Positions 44,444 through 53,326 of a DNA stretch of 64,000 bases are shown here, in pieces. This DNA is from Parabacteroides bouchesdurhonensis (GTDB lineage Bacteria > Bacteroidota > Bacteroidia > Bacteroidales > Tannerellaceae): assembly GCF_900186615.1 (NCBI RefSeq), contig NZ_LT896588.1, positions 405,361 through 469,360 on the forward strand. Reading direction: 5' to 3'. The translations under genes and the position numbers were made by a program. The stretch's first letter is position 1; each line of letters begins with the position of its first letter. The notes beneath the pieces were generated by a model. It saw only the letters and a list, made by a program, of their open reading frames with translations. It made no database searches and was not told the DNA's origin.

Positions 44444-44532
44444 GTGTCATTGCGGGCTTGACCCGCAACCTCATACTAAACAGAAAGCCCTATTATCAGG
44501 ATGAGGTGGCGGATCGAGCCCGCCATGACAGA
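44444..44532. repeat. Palindromic dispersed repeat, copy B
   Basis: An 89-base element with arms GTGTCATTGCGGGCTTGACC and GATCGAGCCCGCCATGACA, and inner CTCATACT/AGGATGAG. It fills most of the 219-base gap between leuD and cimA. It has the same layout as copy A at 40851-40938. The rest of the gap shows nothing else. Confidence 0.8.
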
Positions 44533-44567
44533 CACTATGACACATCCCCATTCCCTTCATGTTGGTT

Positions 44568-45158
44568 TTACGACCGGGCAGCTTCGTAGGCTTCGATTTT
44601 GGACTGGTTGGCAAGGAGGTAGTCGATATCGTCGAGGCCGTTCACCAGACAGTCTTTCTTGTAAGCGTTGATGTCGAAGTGTTCGCTGCGGCCGGTGGCA
44701 TTGTTGGTGATGGTTTGCTGAGGCAAATCTACCGTCAGTGTTGCTTTCGGGTCGGCTTCTATGGTGGCAAAGACTTCGGCAAGGAACTCCGGTGATACAA
44801 CAACGGGCAAAAGTCCGTTGTTCATGGAGTTGTTCTTGAAGATGTCGGCAAAGAAGCTGCTTACCACTACGCGGAAGCCGTATCCAGCCACTGCCCACGC
44901 GGCATGTTCGCGGCTGGAGCCGCTCCCGAAGTTCTTGCCAGCCACCAGTATCTGCCCTTTATAGGTGTCCTGGTTCAGCACGAAGTGGGGGTTCGGGGTT
45001 CCGTCCTTGTCGTAGCGCCAGTCGCGAAACAGGTTATCGCCAAAGCCCTCGCGTGTGGTGGCTTTCAGGAAACGGGCGGGGATGATCTGGTCTGTGTCCA
45101 CATTCTCCAATGGCAGGGGGACGCAGGTAGAGGTTATGCTAGTTATCTTCTCTTTCAT
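44568..45158 (-). CDS. leuD: 3-isopropylmalate dehydratase small subunit
   Basis: The 196-residue protein is the swivelling subunit of isopropylmalate isomerase, the partner of LeuC. The motifs [13 protein letters not shown] near the start and [15 protein letters not shown] near residues 76-90, with [15 protein letters not shown] following, are characteristic. Length matches the family (about 195-205). In this operon it is expected to serve both leucine and citramalate-derived isoleucine synthesis. The gaps on both sides are enlarged by repeats. Confidence 0.95.
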   Translation of the reverse strand: MKEKITSITSTCVPLPLENVDTDQIIPARFLKATTREGFGDNLFRDWRYDKDGTPNPHFVLNQDTYKGQILVAGKNFGSGSSREHAAWAVAGYGFRVVVSSFFADIFKNNSMNNGLLPVVVSPEFLAEVFATIEADPKATLTVDLPQQTITNNATGRSEHFDINAYKKDCLVNGLDDIDYLLANQSKIEAYEAARS

Positions 45159-45223
45159 TTTATGTTCGTTTTAACTGGTTATAATTTCATCTTTTGTATG
45201 TGTAGGGCTATCGTCCTTTTTCT

Positions 45224-45331
45224 CTCCGGTGTGGAGAAGCCTCGTTCTCCGGTGTGGAGAAGCCCCATAGCCCGGTGTGGAGAAACCCCATAGCCCGGTG
45301 TGGAGGAGTTCCATACCCAGGAGTGGAGCTT
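45224..45331. repeat. 23-bp tandem repeat, about five copies
   Basis: The core CCGGTGTGGAG begins at 45226, 45249, 45272 and 45295, and a degenerate one (CCAGGAGTGGAG) at about 45318, a strict 23-base period with AAGCCCCATAG-like spacers. It fills the 173-base gap between leuC and leuD and reaches the leuC stop codon. It is unrelated to the 22-bp array at 38616. Confidence 0.9.
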
Positions 45332-46726
45332 TTACAGCTCGCGCGGATCGGTGATGCAACCCGTCACAGCCGCTGCGGCAGCCACCAACGGACCTGCCAG
45401 GATGGTGCGTGCGCCCGGTCCTTGCCGGCCTTCAAAGTTACGGTTGCTGGTAGATACGGCGTACTTGCCGGCCGGTACTTTATCATCGTTCATAGCCAGG
45501 CAGGCCGAGCATCCGGGCTGGCGCAGCTCAAAGCCTGCTTCTTCCAGTACCTTGTCCAGTCCTTCGGCACGTATCTGCTTTTCAACCAGCCAGCTTCCGG
45601 GTACGAGCCATGCGGTTACATGGGCGGCTTTCTTCTTGCCTTTCACCAGGGAGGCGAAGGCGCGGAAGTCTTCTATACGGCCGTTGGTGCAACTGCCCAG
45701 AAAGACGTAGTCTATCTTCTTGCCCAGTACGGGCTGACCGGCGGTGAAGCCCATGTAGTCCAGCGATTTCTTATAGGAGATGCGGCTGGCCGGGTCTACG
45801 CTTTCCATCGCGGGGATGTTCTCGCGGATGCCCATGCCCATGCCCGGGTTTGTGCCGTAGGTAACCATCGGTTCGATGTCTTCGGCATGAAACAGTATTT
45901 CTTTGTCGAACACGGCATCGGGGTCGCTGTAGAGCTTGCGCCATCCGGCAAGGGATGTTTCCCATTGTCCGGCACGGGGGGCGAACTCGCGGTCTTTCAG
46001 GTAGGCAAACGTTACGTCGTCCGGGGCAATCATGCCTCCGCGCGCACCCATTTCGATGGAGAGGTTGCAGATCGTAAGGCGTTCTTCCATCGTAGTGTTG
46101 CGGATAGCTTCGCCGGCATATTCAACGAAGTAGCCGGTAGCGCCGCCGGTGGTCATCTTACTTATAATGTATAGCGCGAAGTCTTTGGCCGTTACGCCCG
46201 GTTTACGCTTTCCGTCGATGGTAATACGCATGGTCTTCGGCTTGCGTTGCATGATGCATTGGGTAGCCAGCGTCATTTCCACCTCGCTGGTGCCGATACC
46301 GAAAGCAATCGCTCCCATCGCGCCGTGGGTGGAGGTGTGTGAGTCGCCGCAAACGATGGTCATGCCCGGTTGCGTAAGTCCGTTCTCAGGGCCTACCACA
46401 TGGATAATACCATTCTTGGGATGCTGTAGGCCGTAATAGGTGAGACCGAAGTCTTTCGCGTTCTTTTCCAGCGTATCCACCTGGTTCTTCGATACGGGGT
46501 CTTCAATAGGCCTCTCCTGGTGAAGCGTCGGTATATTGTGGTCCGGCATACAGGTGATCTGTGCAGGGCGGAAAGGTTTCAATCCGCGTGAACGGAGTCC
46601 CGCAAAGGCTTGCGGACTGGTTACTTCATGGCAATACAGCCGGTCGATGTATAGCTGTATAGTTCCGTCGGGAAGTGTATCTACTACGTGTTTCTCCCAA
46701 ATCTTTTCAAATAATGTCTTGCCCAT
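45332..46726 (-). CDS. leuC: 3-isopropylmalate dehydratase large subunit
   Basis: The 464-residue aconitase-family subunit binds the [4Fe-4S] cluster. The three cluster cysteines can be placed in [19 protein letters not shown] and in [17 protein letters not shown]. Other signatures are [20 protein letters not shown] and [20 protein letters not shown]. It isomerises 2- to 3-isopropylmalate with LeuD. It follows leuA by 18 bases, so the two are co-transcribed. Length matches the family (about 465). Confidence 0.96.
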   Translation of the reverse strand: MGKTLFEKIWEKHVVDTLPDGTIQLYIDRLYCHEVTSPQAFAGLRSRGLKPFRPAQITCMPDHNIPTLHQERPIEDPVSKNQVDTLEKNAKDFGLTYYGLQHPKNGIIHVVGPENGLTQPGMTIVCGDSHTSTHGAMGAIAFGIGTSEVEMTLATQCIMQRKPKTMRITIDGKRKPGVTAKDFALYIISKMTTGGATGYFVEYAGEAIRNTTMEERLTICNLSIEMGARGGMIAPDDVTFAYLKDREFAPRAGQWETSLAGWRKLYSDPDAVFDKEILFHAEDIEPMVTYGTNPGMGMGIRENIPAMESVDPASRISYKKSLDYMGFTAGQPVLGKKIDYVFLGSCTNGRIEDFRAFASLVKGKKKAAHVTAWLVPGSWLVEKQIRAEGLDKVLEEAGFELRQPGCSACLAMNDDKVPAGKYAVSTSNRNFEGRQGPGARTILAGPLVAAAAAVTGCITDPREL

Positions 46727-46744
46727 AGTCTTTATTTTTATTAT

Positions 46745-48247
46745 TCAGCCAACAATAAACTTGTTAATAGCATCTACAAAGGCTTCTACGGAAGCGGCGA
46801 TAATGTCGGTATTCGCCGAGAAGCCGTAATACGTAGAGCCGTCATACTCAACCTGCATGTGCACCTTTCCGGTATCATCACTGCCTTTGTTAATGGCTTG
46901 GATAAGGAACTCCTGGATGGTCATGTCGTTATTGCTGATGGCTTTCTTGACGGCTTTGATACCCGCATCCACAGGCCCGTTGCCGGCAGCCGCTTCATAG
47001 CGTTTCACGCCGGAGAGGCTCAGGCATACGCTGGCTACCGACTGTACGCCTATGCCACTGGTAACTTGCAGGTATTCCAACTTAATACGGTGCGTGGCGG
47101 TACGGTCTTTGCCTACAAGCATCAATACGTCGTCGTCGTTGATATCCTTCTTGCGGTCGGCCAGCTTGAGGAACTCTTCATATACATTATCCAGCTTTTC
47201 CTGCTCCAGCTCTACGCCCAGTACGTGCAGGCGGTTCTTCAGGGCGGCGCGTCCGCTGCGGGCGGTCAGTACAATGGCATTGTCGTCGATGCCCACGTCT
47301 TTCGGGTCGATGATTTCGTAGGTCTGCACATTCTTCAACACACCATCCTGGTGGATTCCCGAAGAGTGCGCAAAGGCATTGCGGCCTACGATGGCTTTGT
47401 TGGGCTGAACCGGCATGTTCATCAGGCTCGACACCATACGGCTAGTTCCGTATATCTTGGTGGTGTTGATATTGGTAACGATCTCGCGTTCCTTGTGGCT
47501 TTTAAACACCATGGCGATCTCTTCCAGCGAGGTGTTGCCGGCGCGTTCGCCAATGCCGTTGATGGTAACTTCCACCTGGCGAGCGCCGTTCAATACGCCC
47601 TGTACGGTATTGGCGGTAGCCATTCCCAAGTCGTTGTGGCAATGGGTAGAGATGATAGCGTTGTGGATTCCGTCTACATGCTCCATCAGGTACTTGATCT
47701 TCGCACCGTATTCGTCTGGCATGCAGTAGCCGGTAGTGTCCGGGATGTTAACGACTGTAGCGCCTGCCTTGATAACGGCCTCCACTACACGCGCCAGATA
47801 TTCATTGTCCGTACGGCCTGCGTCTTCACAATAGAACTCCAGATCTTGCACGTATTTCTTCGCGTACTTGGTAGCAGCGATAGCACGTTGCAGTATCTCA
47901 TCCTGGTTGGAGTTGAACTTATACTTGATATGGTATTCGGATGTACCGATACCGGTGTGGATACGTCCGCGCTTGGCAAACTTCAAAGCTTCGGCGGCAG
48001 CATCTATATCTTTCTCTACGGCACGGGTCAGGGCGCAAATAGTAGGCCATGTAACCGCCTTTGAGATTTCAACCACACTCTTGAAATCACCCGGACTGGA
48101 AACCGGGAAGCCGGCTTCAATAACATCAACGCCCAACATCTCGAGAGCCTTTGCAACCTGTATCTTTTCCACTGTGTTTAACTGGCAACCGGGAACTTGC
48201 TCCCCATCTCGTAATGTTGTGTCGAAAATGAATAATCTGTCTGACAT
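46745..48247 (-). CDS. leuA: 2-isopropylmalate synthase
   Basis: The 500-residue enzyme condenses 2-oxoisovalerate with acetyl-CoA, the committed step of leucine synthesis. Signatures are [51 protein letters not shown] and [20 protein letters not shown], with a C-terminal LeuA dimerisation/allosteric domain (about 365-500) that binds leucine in the family. It is the first structural gene of the leu operon. Its leader encodes a short Leu/Ile-rich peptide and an attenuator, so transcription is expected to respond to branched-chain aminoacyl-tRNA. Confidence 0.96.
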   Translation of the reverse strand: MSDRLFIFDTTLRDGEQVPGCQLNTVEKIQVAKALEMLGVDVIEAGFPVSSPGDFKSVVEISKAVTWPTICALTRAVEKDIDAAAEALKFAKRGRIHTGIGTSEYHIKYKFNSNQDEILQRAIAATKYAKKYVQDLEFYCEDAGRTDNEYLARVVEAVIKAGATVVNIPDTTGYCMPDEYGAKIKYLMEHVDGIHNAIISTHCHNDLGMATANTVQGVLNGARQVEVTINGIGERAGNTSLEEIAMVFKSHKEREIVTNINTTKIYGTSRMVSSLMNMPVQPNKAIVGRNAFAHSSGIHQDGVLKNVQTYEIIDPKDVGIDDNAIVLTARSGRAALKNRLHVLGVELEQEKLDNVYEEFLKLADRKKDINDDDVLMLVGKDRTATHRIKLEYLQVTSGIGVQSVASVCLSLSGVKRYEAAAGNGPVDAGIKAVKKAISNNDMTIQEFLIQAINKGSDDTGKVHMQVEYDGSTYYGFSANTDIIAASVEAFVDAINKFIVG

Positions 48248-48300
48248 ATTCTTATTGTTTAATGTATTAATATCCTGCTATCACTCCCAAGCATTAAAAA

Positions 48301-48330
48301 AGCCTTTCTCACAAGGAAGTGAGAAAGGCT
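48301..48330 (-). terminator. Attenuator terminator before leuA
   Basis: On the minus strand AGCCTTTCTCAC (48319-48330) pairs perfectly with GTGAGAAAGGCT (48301-48312) around the loop TTCCTT, and TTTTTAATGC follows. It lies 53 bases before the leuA start codon, after the leader peptide, which is the position of a transcription attenuator. Confidence 0.85.
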
Positions 48331-48376
48331 CTTTTAATTATTTATCATGCCCGAAAAGCATACAGTCTCACTTCCC
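48315..48376 (-). promoter_or_regulatory. Antiterminator pairing of the leuA leader
   Basis: On the minus strand GGAAGTGAGA (48366-48375), which covers the stop codon of the leader peptide, is fully complementary to TCTCACTTCC (48315-48324), the ascending arm and loop of the terminator. If this pairing forms, the terminator cannot form. Confidence 0.75.
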
Positions 48377-48442
48377 ATCCCGTTCCCAGAGTAGAATAAT
48401 AGATAGAGAAATAATGAGGCTATTTTGTATGTTCCGTTCCAT
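48368..48442 (-). CDS. Leu/Ile-rich leader peptide of the leu operon
   Basis: The 24-residue frame starts with ATG at 48440-48442 and ends with TGA at 48368-48370. It carries four leucine codons (CTC, CTA, CTA, CTC) and five isoleucine codons (ATA once, ATT four times) among 24, clustered at residues 9-18 (LIISLSIILL). It begins about 16 bases after the predicted transcription start and ends on the antiterminator sequence. This matches the leader peptides of amino-acid-controlled attenuators. No Shine-Dalgarno is seen, as is usual in Bacteroides. Confidence 0.75.
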   Translation of the reverse strand: MERNIQNSLIISLSIILLWERDGK

Positions 48443-48464
48443 TGTCTGTTTGTTTATAACGCTG

Positions 48465-48495
48465 CAAAGATACAGTCTTTTTCTAAACCTCCAAA
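48465..48495 (-). promoter_or_regulatory. Promoter of the leu operon
   Basis: On the minus strand TTTG (48492-48495), a spacer of exactly 19 bases and TATCTTTG (48465-48472) match the Bacteroides consensus fully. Transcription should start near 48458. Confidence 0.85.
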
Positions 48496-48586
48496 TATAA
48501 TCCGATATTTTTTAATCAATATTACTTATAAAATGTAAGATAAAGCCGGTTGTAATAATAAAATCATCAACGATAGTACCTGTTTC

Positions 48587-50131
48587 CTACTGACACGGTT
48601 GCTTAGATATTACTTCGCTATCGGTATAAAGGATAACATCCGTCATCCATATATCAGCGCCTTTCACCGGGTTGAGCCACTTACACTTTACGGTATAGTC
48701 TCCTTTGGGGAGGTCGTAATTGAAGTATATCTCACGCTTCCTATGGTCGAAGAACTTGGGCATCTTGCTTGTATCAACCAATTTATCATTGAGGTAGATT
48801 TCCACTTCCGCCACATAATCTTCGGGAGCTGTACCTTGCAACCATCCTTTCAGAACCAGGGCCGTACCATTGTAATGCAGTGAATCGAACGCGGTAATTG
48901 ACTTATTCAAGGTTTCCTTACTCAATAAATGCAGGCCTTCAAAGCTAACTTCCAGCCGAACCGGTTCCGGTTTCTGGTAAGCAATGGTTACCGTTTCGCC
49001 ATCTACTTTACCGCCGTTCTTCTCTATCTCGGCAAGGGCATGCTTCATGCTCAGTTCATAAGCTTTGTTCAATGAAATTGTGGTATGCGAGAAAGGCGTA
49101 TCGGCAACAGGGTCTAATGCCTCTGTCCAGCAGGCCGGAATATTACTGTAGCCCAACATTGTCCCCAAGATACCGGCTGCCGTAGAAGGGTTGCAGTCCG
49201 AATCCTGACCGGCACGAGTTGATATATCCATCGTCTTAAAGAAGTCGCCTTCGCCATACAATAAACCTAATGCAACATAGGCCGAGTTCATTTTTGCCTC
49301 TATATCAAAAGGAACTTGAATGCCGTCCGGGCAGGAGATCTCTTCGCTCCACTTCTTCTCTATCTCAAACCAGGTTTGCTTCCAGTCATCCGGATATTGC
49401 TTGTGCCAATTAATGACATCACTCACGCATTTATAGAAGTCGCTTTCGGCAGGAATCGTCTTCAAGGCTTCGCTCACAATATAGTTAACATCGTTACTCA
49501 CGTAGGCCAACGAATACATGGCAGCCACGTAAACACCGCCATACCAGCCATTGCCGTATGACATGATATGTCCGGCACGGTCGCAAATGTCGGATGCGGT
49601 ATTTGGCATACCGGGCGTCATTACGCCGGCAAAGTCCGCTTCAATCTGGAAGTCTATACAGTCGGCATGTGGATTATTCTTCCAATATCCACAGGCCGGA
49701 GGCATCAGTCCGTTCAATAAGTTATACCTTGCGATTTGATTAGCATGATCCAGTGGGTAGCCGGCACGAAGAAAGGCCATGGCAAACGAGTCGGCCGGAG
49801 CGTCCGAGCCGTATTTATCAATCACATCTACAAACGTAAGGTCTACATAAACATCGTCATAAAGGCCGGGAGCGGTATCGTACCACTTTTTCACCTCGCC
49901 CTTACTCCATGGGATAGGAATATAATCCTGGATAATAGTTCCCACATAACGGAACTCGGTAGGGCCGCCATACGTGCAACCAATCGTCTTCCCGGCCCAG
50001 CTTCCCTTCACCTTGTCCAGCAATTGTTCTTTGGAAAGGGTCAAGTTCAACTCCGTTTGTTTCTCCGCGTCCCCGCATCCAAGCAGTGTGAGCGCCAGGC
50101 ATCCGGCAACAGTAAGCAATTGTGTCTTCAT
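48587..50131 (-). CDS. ADP-ribosylglycohydrolase-family lipoprotein
   Basis: The 514-residue protein has a lipoprotein signal (LTLLGC, Cys at residue 19). The body shows the all-helical DraG/ADP-ribosylglycohydrolase fold: KVKGSWAGKTIGCTYGG, GLYDDVYVDLTFVDVID in place of the usual TDD, and STRAGQDSDCNPSTAAGILG with the metal-binding Asp pair. The last 110 residues (about 400-514) are a beta-rich domain. In Bacteroidota such lipoproteins are often near polysaccharide loci and may hydrolyse N-glycosidic bonds other than ADP-ribose. It is in the same direction as the sigma-controlled locus, but a 221-base gap and a higher GC content separate it, so membership is unsure. Confidence 0.85.
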   Translation of the reverse strand: MKTQLLTVAGCLALTLLGCGDAEKQTELNLTLSKEQLLDKVKGSWAGKTIGCTYGGPTEFRYVGTIIQDYIPIPWSKGEVKKWYDTAPGLYDDVYVDLTFVDVIDKYGSDAPADSFAMAFLRAGYPLDHANQIARYNLLNGLMPPACGYWKNNPHADCIDFQIEADFAGVMTPGMPNTASDICDRAGHIMSYGNGWYGGVYVAAMYSLAYVSNDVNYIVSEALKTIPAESDFYKCVSDVINWHKQYPDDWKQTWFEIEKKWSEEISCPDGIQVPFDIEAKMNSAYVALGLLYGEGDFFKTMDISTRAGQDSDCNPSTAAGILGTMLGYSNIPACWTEALDPVADTPFSHTTISLNKAYELSMKHALAEIEKNGGKVDGETVTIAYQKPEPVRLEVSFEGLHLLSKETLNKSITAFDSLHYNGTALVLKGWLQGTAPEDYVAEVEIYLNDKLVDTSKMPKFFDHRKREIYFNYDLPKGDYTVKCKWLNPVKGADIWMTDVILYTDSEVISKQPCQ

Positions 50132-50352
50132 AATTATATTGATTTAAAATAGAATGAGCTAAATACGCCATTTTTTACCAATACTCCGAATATCTTCTCT
50201 GCGAAATTCACTGATTATTCCCGATAAAAGATAAACCCAAATTGGTTGTAACCTCATCTATTTTTTATTCTACAATAAAAGTTGTTTTACTGATTCTTTA
50301 TCCGATCATATCATGAAATAATAAATTATACTCAAATATAAACACAAAGAAT

Positions 50353-51711
50353 TTATTGTGCTGTGTATTTCAACTGATAAGCCAAAACACCGCCGCCAGA
50401 TGTGCCATTTGCTGCCGTTGTAAATAAATACAAATAGGCCAAATTTCCATCAACCTGTACAGCAACATCAGCATTACGGGTATATCCCCCGGAGAGAATT
50501 TGTTCTGAAGTGAAACACATTAAATTACTATATTCGGAGTCACCTGGGACTAACTCCATATATTCATCTTTAGTAATATTATAAACTCGCATTTCCACAG
50601 GAGTTCCATTTCCACTCTGAACAGCCATAGCAACAAACTCCTCCTCTCCCATTTTAAAATAATCATAATCGAGAATGGAAGATGGAAAGTTTAGAGGATC
50701 CATCTCTTTAAACTCAAACTGATTCTTAATAACGACAAAACGAGAATGCTCTCCGTCAAGAGTGTGCAAAGTACTAATCAATAACTCCGATTCGTCATCT
50801 GTCGTCTTTCGTTTTACAGTAGCCCGTTCCCAGTTCTCACTAATTGGAGTAGAATATTTTATAGCACTCCCTGATACTTTTTGTCCATCTTTCAATTCTA
50901 ACATATAGTATCCATTATCCCCACGACCGGTAGCATAAATAAATGCAGTTCCTTTGTCTATATTTCCAGTTAAAGTCACACGATCTCCGACAAAATCAGG
51001 AACTTCATCAGAAGTATAATACCCCAACAACGTTTCAGAACCCGCATCAATATCAATTTTTTTGCACTCGAAATAAGATCCGTAAATACGCCAACTAGTA
51101 GCTAAAACATTTCCTGTATCATCTGTATTAATTTGAGAAATCCAAGGATGACTTAAAGGAATATCTTTAATAAAATCACCAGTTGCCTTATCCAAGACTT
51201 TCAGTATGGTCGGATTATACGCACAAACAACTAATTCATCTCTAGAAACCGCAATGGAATTCACATTATCAAAATTAACAAACCCCATATCCAATAAATT
51301 CTTATACCACAACTTTTTCAATACCATTTTAGGTGGTATGGGAACGACTTTAATAACGTAGTGAGTAGAGACATTCGCTCCATCTGTTACATAAATATCT
51401 ACCGGCTCAGAAAAATCCATCATCCCCGCCAGAGCCGGTGTAAGTACAGCATTATGTCCAAGACTTGCACGGGCAAATAAAGCTGAAATATCAACCGGGG
51501 CTTCTTCAGAAGAAGGAACTTTAATTAATAAAGTATCTCCATCTTCATATGGTCCTTGATTTGAAATACCATATTCCGTCGCAAAACCAGGAACCGTTAT
51601 ATACAAACCATTTAAGCCCTCTATCCGCAATAAAGATTTATCAATTTCCGGTTCCATGCAGCTGATGCACAACAGGCAGAATATTAATGGATAAATATGT
51701 ATTTTTCTCAT
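50353..51711 (-). CDS. Surface lipoprotein, DUF5018-like, with beta-propeller-type C-terminal part
   Basis: I start the gene at ATG 51709-51711, 13 bases after the SusD stop codon; an upstream in-frame ATG at 51750 would overlap SusD and does not give a signal peptide. The 452-residue product begins MRKIHIYPLIFCLLCISCME, with a lipobox at CISC. The N-terminal 110 residues (LLRIEGLNGLYITV, VTDGANVSTHYVIKVVP) are an immunoglobulin-like fold of the DUF5018 type. The rest (WYKNLLDMGFVNFDNVNSIA, VVCAYNPTILKVLDKATGDF) has repeated blade-like units. It is the third gene of the sigma-controlled locus and probably a surface glycan-binding protein. Confidence 0.75.
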   Translation of the reverse strand: MRKIHIYPLIFCLLCISCMEPEIDKSLLRIEGLNGLYITVPGFATEYGISNQGPYEDGDTLLIKVPSSEEAPVDISALFARASLGHNAVLTPALAGMMDFSEPVDIYVTDGANVSTHYVIKVVPIPPKMVLKKLWYKNLLDMGFVNFDNVNSIAVSRDELVVCAYNPTILKVLDKATGDFIKDIPLSHPWISQINTDDTGNVLATSWRIYGSYFECKKIDIDAGSETLLGYYTSDEVPDFVGDRVTLTGNIDKGTAFIYATGRGDNGYYMLELKDGQKVSGSAIKYSTPISENWERATVKRKTTDDESELLISTLHTLDGEHSRFVVIKNQFEFKEMDPLNFPSSILDYDYFKMGEEEFVAMAVQSGNGTPVEMRVYNITKDEYMELVPGDSEYSNLMCFTSEQILSGGYTRNADVAVQVDGNLAYLYLFTTAANGTSGGGVLAYQLKYTAQ

Positions 51712-51724
51712 AACTCTAAATGTT

Positions 51725-53314
51725 TTACTTCCATTCATCAAATTGTTCACATTTCAAATTCCTATCCAATTCTAATTTAGGAATCGGAAAACGATTATAC
51801 TTAGGATCATAATATCGCTTAGCACCTTCATCACAATCGACCAACTCATAAATAAAATCACCATTTTCAGTCTTCACGATTCTGCATCCATGAAAGTTCA
51901 CCCCGTTCAACACACTTTTAGCTAAATCCCAACGACGCAAATCCCAGTATCTATGTCCTTCAAATGCCAATTCTACAACCCTTTCATGGCGTAGCAATTT
52001 CATAAATTCATTCAAATTAGTAGCAGTTACATTCTTCATTTTAGCTCTTTCACGCACTTTATTTAATGAAAACAATGCACCTTGTATATCTCCCTGCCTT
52101 GCCAATGCTTCCGCATGAATTAACAGAACTTCAGCATAACGCATGTAATAATATGTTTGCTCACCGGTATTTGCATATCCCGTCAGGCTCTCATCCAATA
52201 GTTTTCTGATATAATAACCTGTAACCGTACCCAAATTTCCACTGGCGGTAAATCCATCTTTCCCCCCTACAAACGTTTCTATAGTCGGATTATTCGGCTT
52301 TTGCGAAGCTTTCCACGTTGCACCATTGTACAATATCGAAGCATAAAAGCGAGGTTCGCGGTTCTCATATGGAGCAGCAGCCATTTCCGGATCATTCCAA
52401 TCAAAATCCCGCCCATCAGCCATTTGAAATTCAGAAACACATTCTTCTGTAGGATTAGCTTCTCCCCGACTATTATCAGGATCACTAGGAGGAGCGTAAA
52501 CTTTATCAAAACTATGCGTCAACTCCGGCGCATGATAGGCATATTCTATAATCGCTTCGTCATTTCTCTTTTCTTTAAAAACATCTTCATAATTGGGTAA
52601 CAAACGATAAATACCTTTATCTGCCAAAGCAATAACTTTTGCAGCAGCATCCGAAGCCTCTTTCCATCGCTGAGCATATAACATCGCTTTTGCCTTTAAG
52701 CCATAGGCTCCACCTTTAGTTATACGGCCACGTTTTGAATCGATCCATTTCTCCGGCAAATTTTCTCCGGCAAAATCAAGATCTTCTGCGATAAAATCCC
52801 AGCATTCCTGAGGTTCGCAAATCGGTAGACTTTCCGATGTGATTTCTTTTATTAAAACTACACTACCTTGATGATTTCTTGCCAAATCAAAATACATCAT
52901 TGCACGAAAGAAACGGACTTCTGCTTCTCCTCTTTTTCGTATCTCATCAGGTAGTTTATCCCCATATTTTTCCGTATCACGTAAAAATTCATTGCAAAAA
53001 CGAATATGGTTATATCTATTATCCCAAATATTCAATAAATTAGCACTACTAGTTATACGCGTCAGACCTAAAGCCAGATAGTTATAATCGTTGTATCGTT
53101 GATTAATCTTAACCAGATCTGATAGCACATCTGTTGCTAACCCAGAACCATACCCATTCAATATTTCATAGAAAGTATAAATACGCATATCGAAATTCTC
53201 TTCATTCTCATAAACGATCTCTTCTGAATACCGATCTACCAATACAGGATCAACATTACAAGCCATAAAACAAAATAGCGATAGCACCACAAATATATAC
53301 TTACAATTTTTCAT
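51725..53314 (-). CDS. SusD/RagB surface lipoprotein (sigma-controlled locus)
   Basis: The 529-residue lipoprotein has the lipobox FMACN (Cys near 19). SusD signatures are GEAEVRFFRAMMYFDLARNH near 127-146, VVLIKEITSESLPICEPQEC, the C-terminal LNKVRERAKMKNVT, and RHERVVELAFEGHRYWDLRR, followed by RFPIPKLELDRN. It is classic SusD, not the locus 1 type. It is the binding partner of the STN-SusC upstream (12 bases away). In sigma/anti-sigma loci of B. thetaiotaomicron the targets are mostly host glycans, so a mucin-type ligand is possible. Confidence 0.94.
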   Translation of the reverse strand: MKNCKYIFVVLSLFCFMACNVDPVLVDRYSEEIVYENEENFDMRIYTFYEILNGYGSGLATDVLSDLVKINQRYNDYNYLALGLTRITSSANLLNIWDNRYNHIRFCNEFLRDTEKYGDKLPDEIRKRGEAEVRFFRAMMYFDLARNHQGSVVLIKEITSESLPICEPQECWDFIAEDLDFAGENLPEKWIDSKRGRITKGGAYGLKAKAMLYAQRWKEASDAAAKVIALADKGIYRLLPNYEDVFKEKRNDEAIIEYAYHAPELTHSFDKVYAPPSDPDNSRGEANPTEECVSEFQMADGRDFDWNDPEMAAAPYENREPRFYASILYNGATWKASQKPNNPTIETFVGGKDGFTASGNLGTVTGYYIRKLLDESLTGYANTGEQTYYYMRYAEVLLIHAEALARQGDIQGALFSLNKVRERAKMKNVTATNLNEFMKLLRHERVVELAFEGHRYWDLRRWDLAKSVLNGVNFHGCRIVKTENGDFIYELVDCDEGAKRYYDPKYNRFPIPKLELDRNLKCEQFDEWK

Positions 53315-53326
53315 AATCCTTCAAAT

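Noticed and set aside
45254-46174. A 306-codon plus-strand frame through the 23-bp repeat and leuC
   Set aside because: It reads through tandem repeats and antisense leuC; no domain is seen.
46859-48064. A 401-codon open frame on the plus strand opposite leuA
   Set aside because: It is antisense to a clearly recognisable gene, its translation has no family motif, and its length follows from the codon use of leuA.
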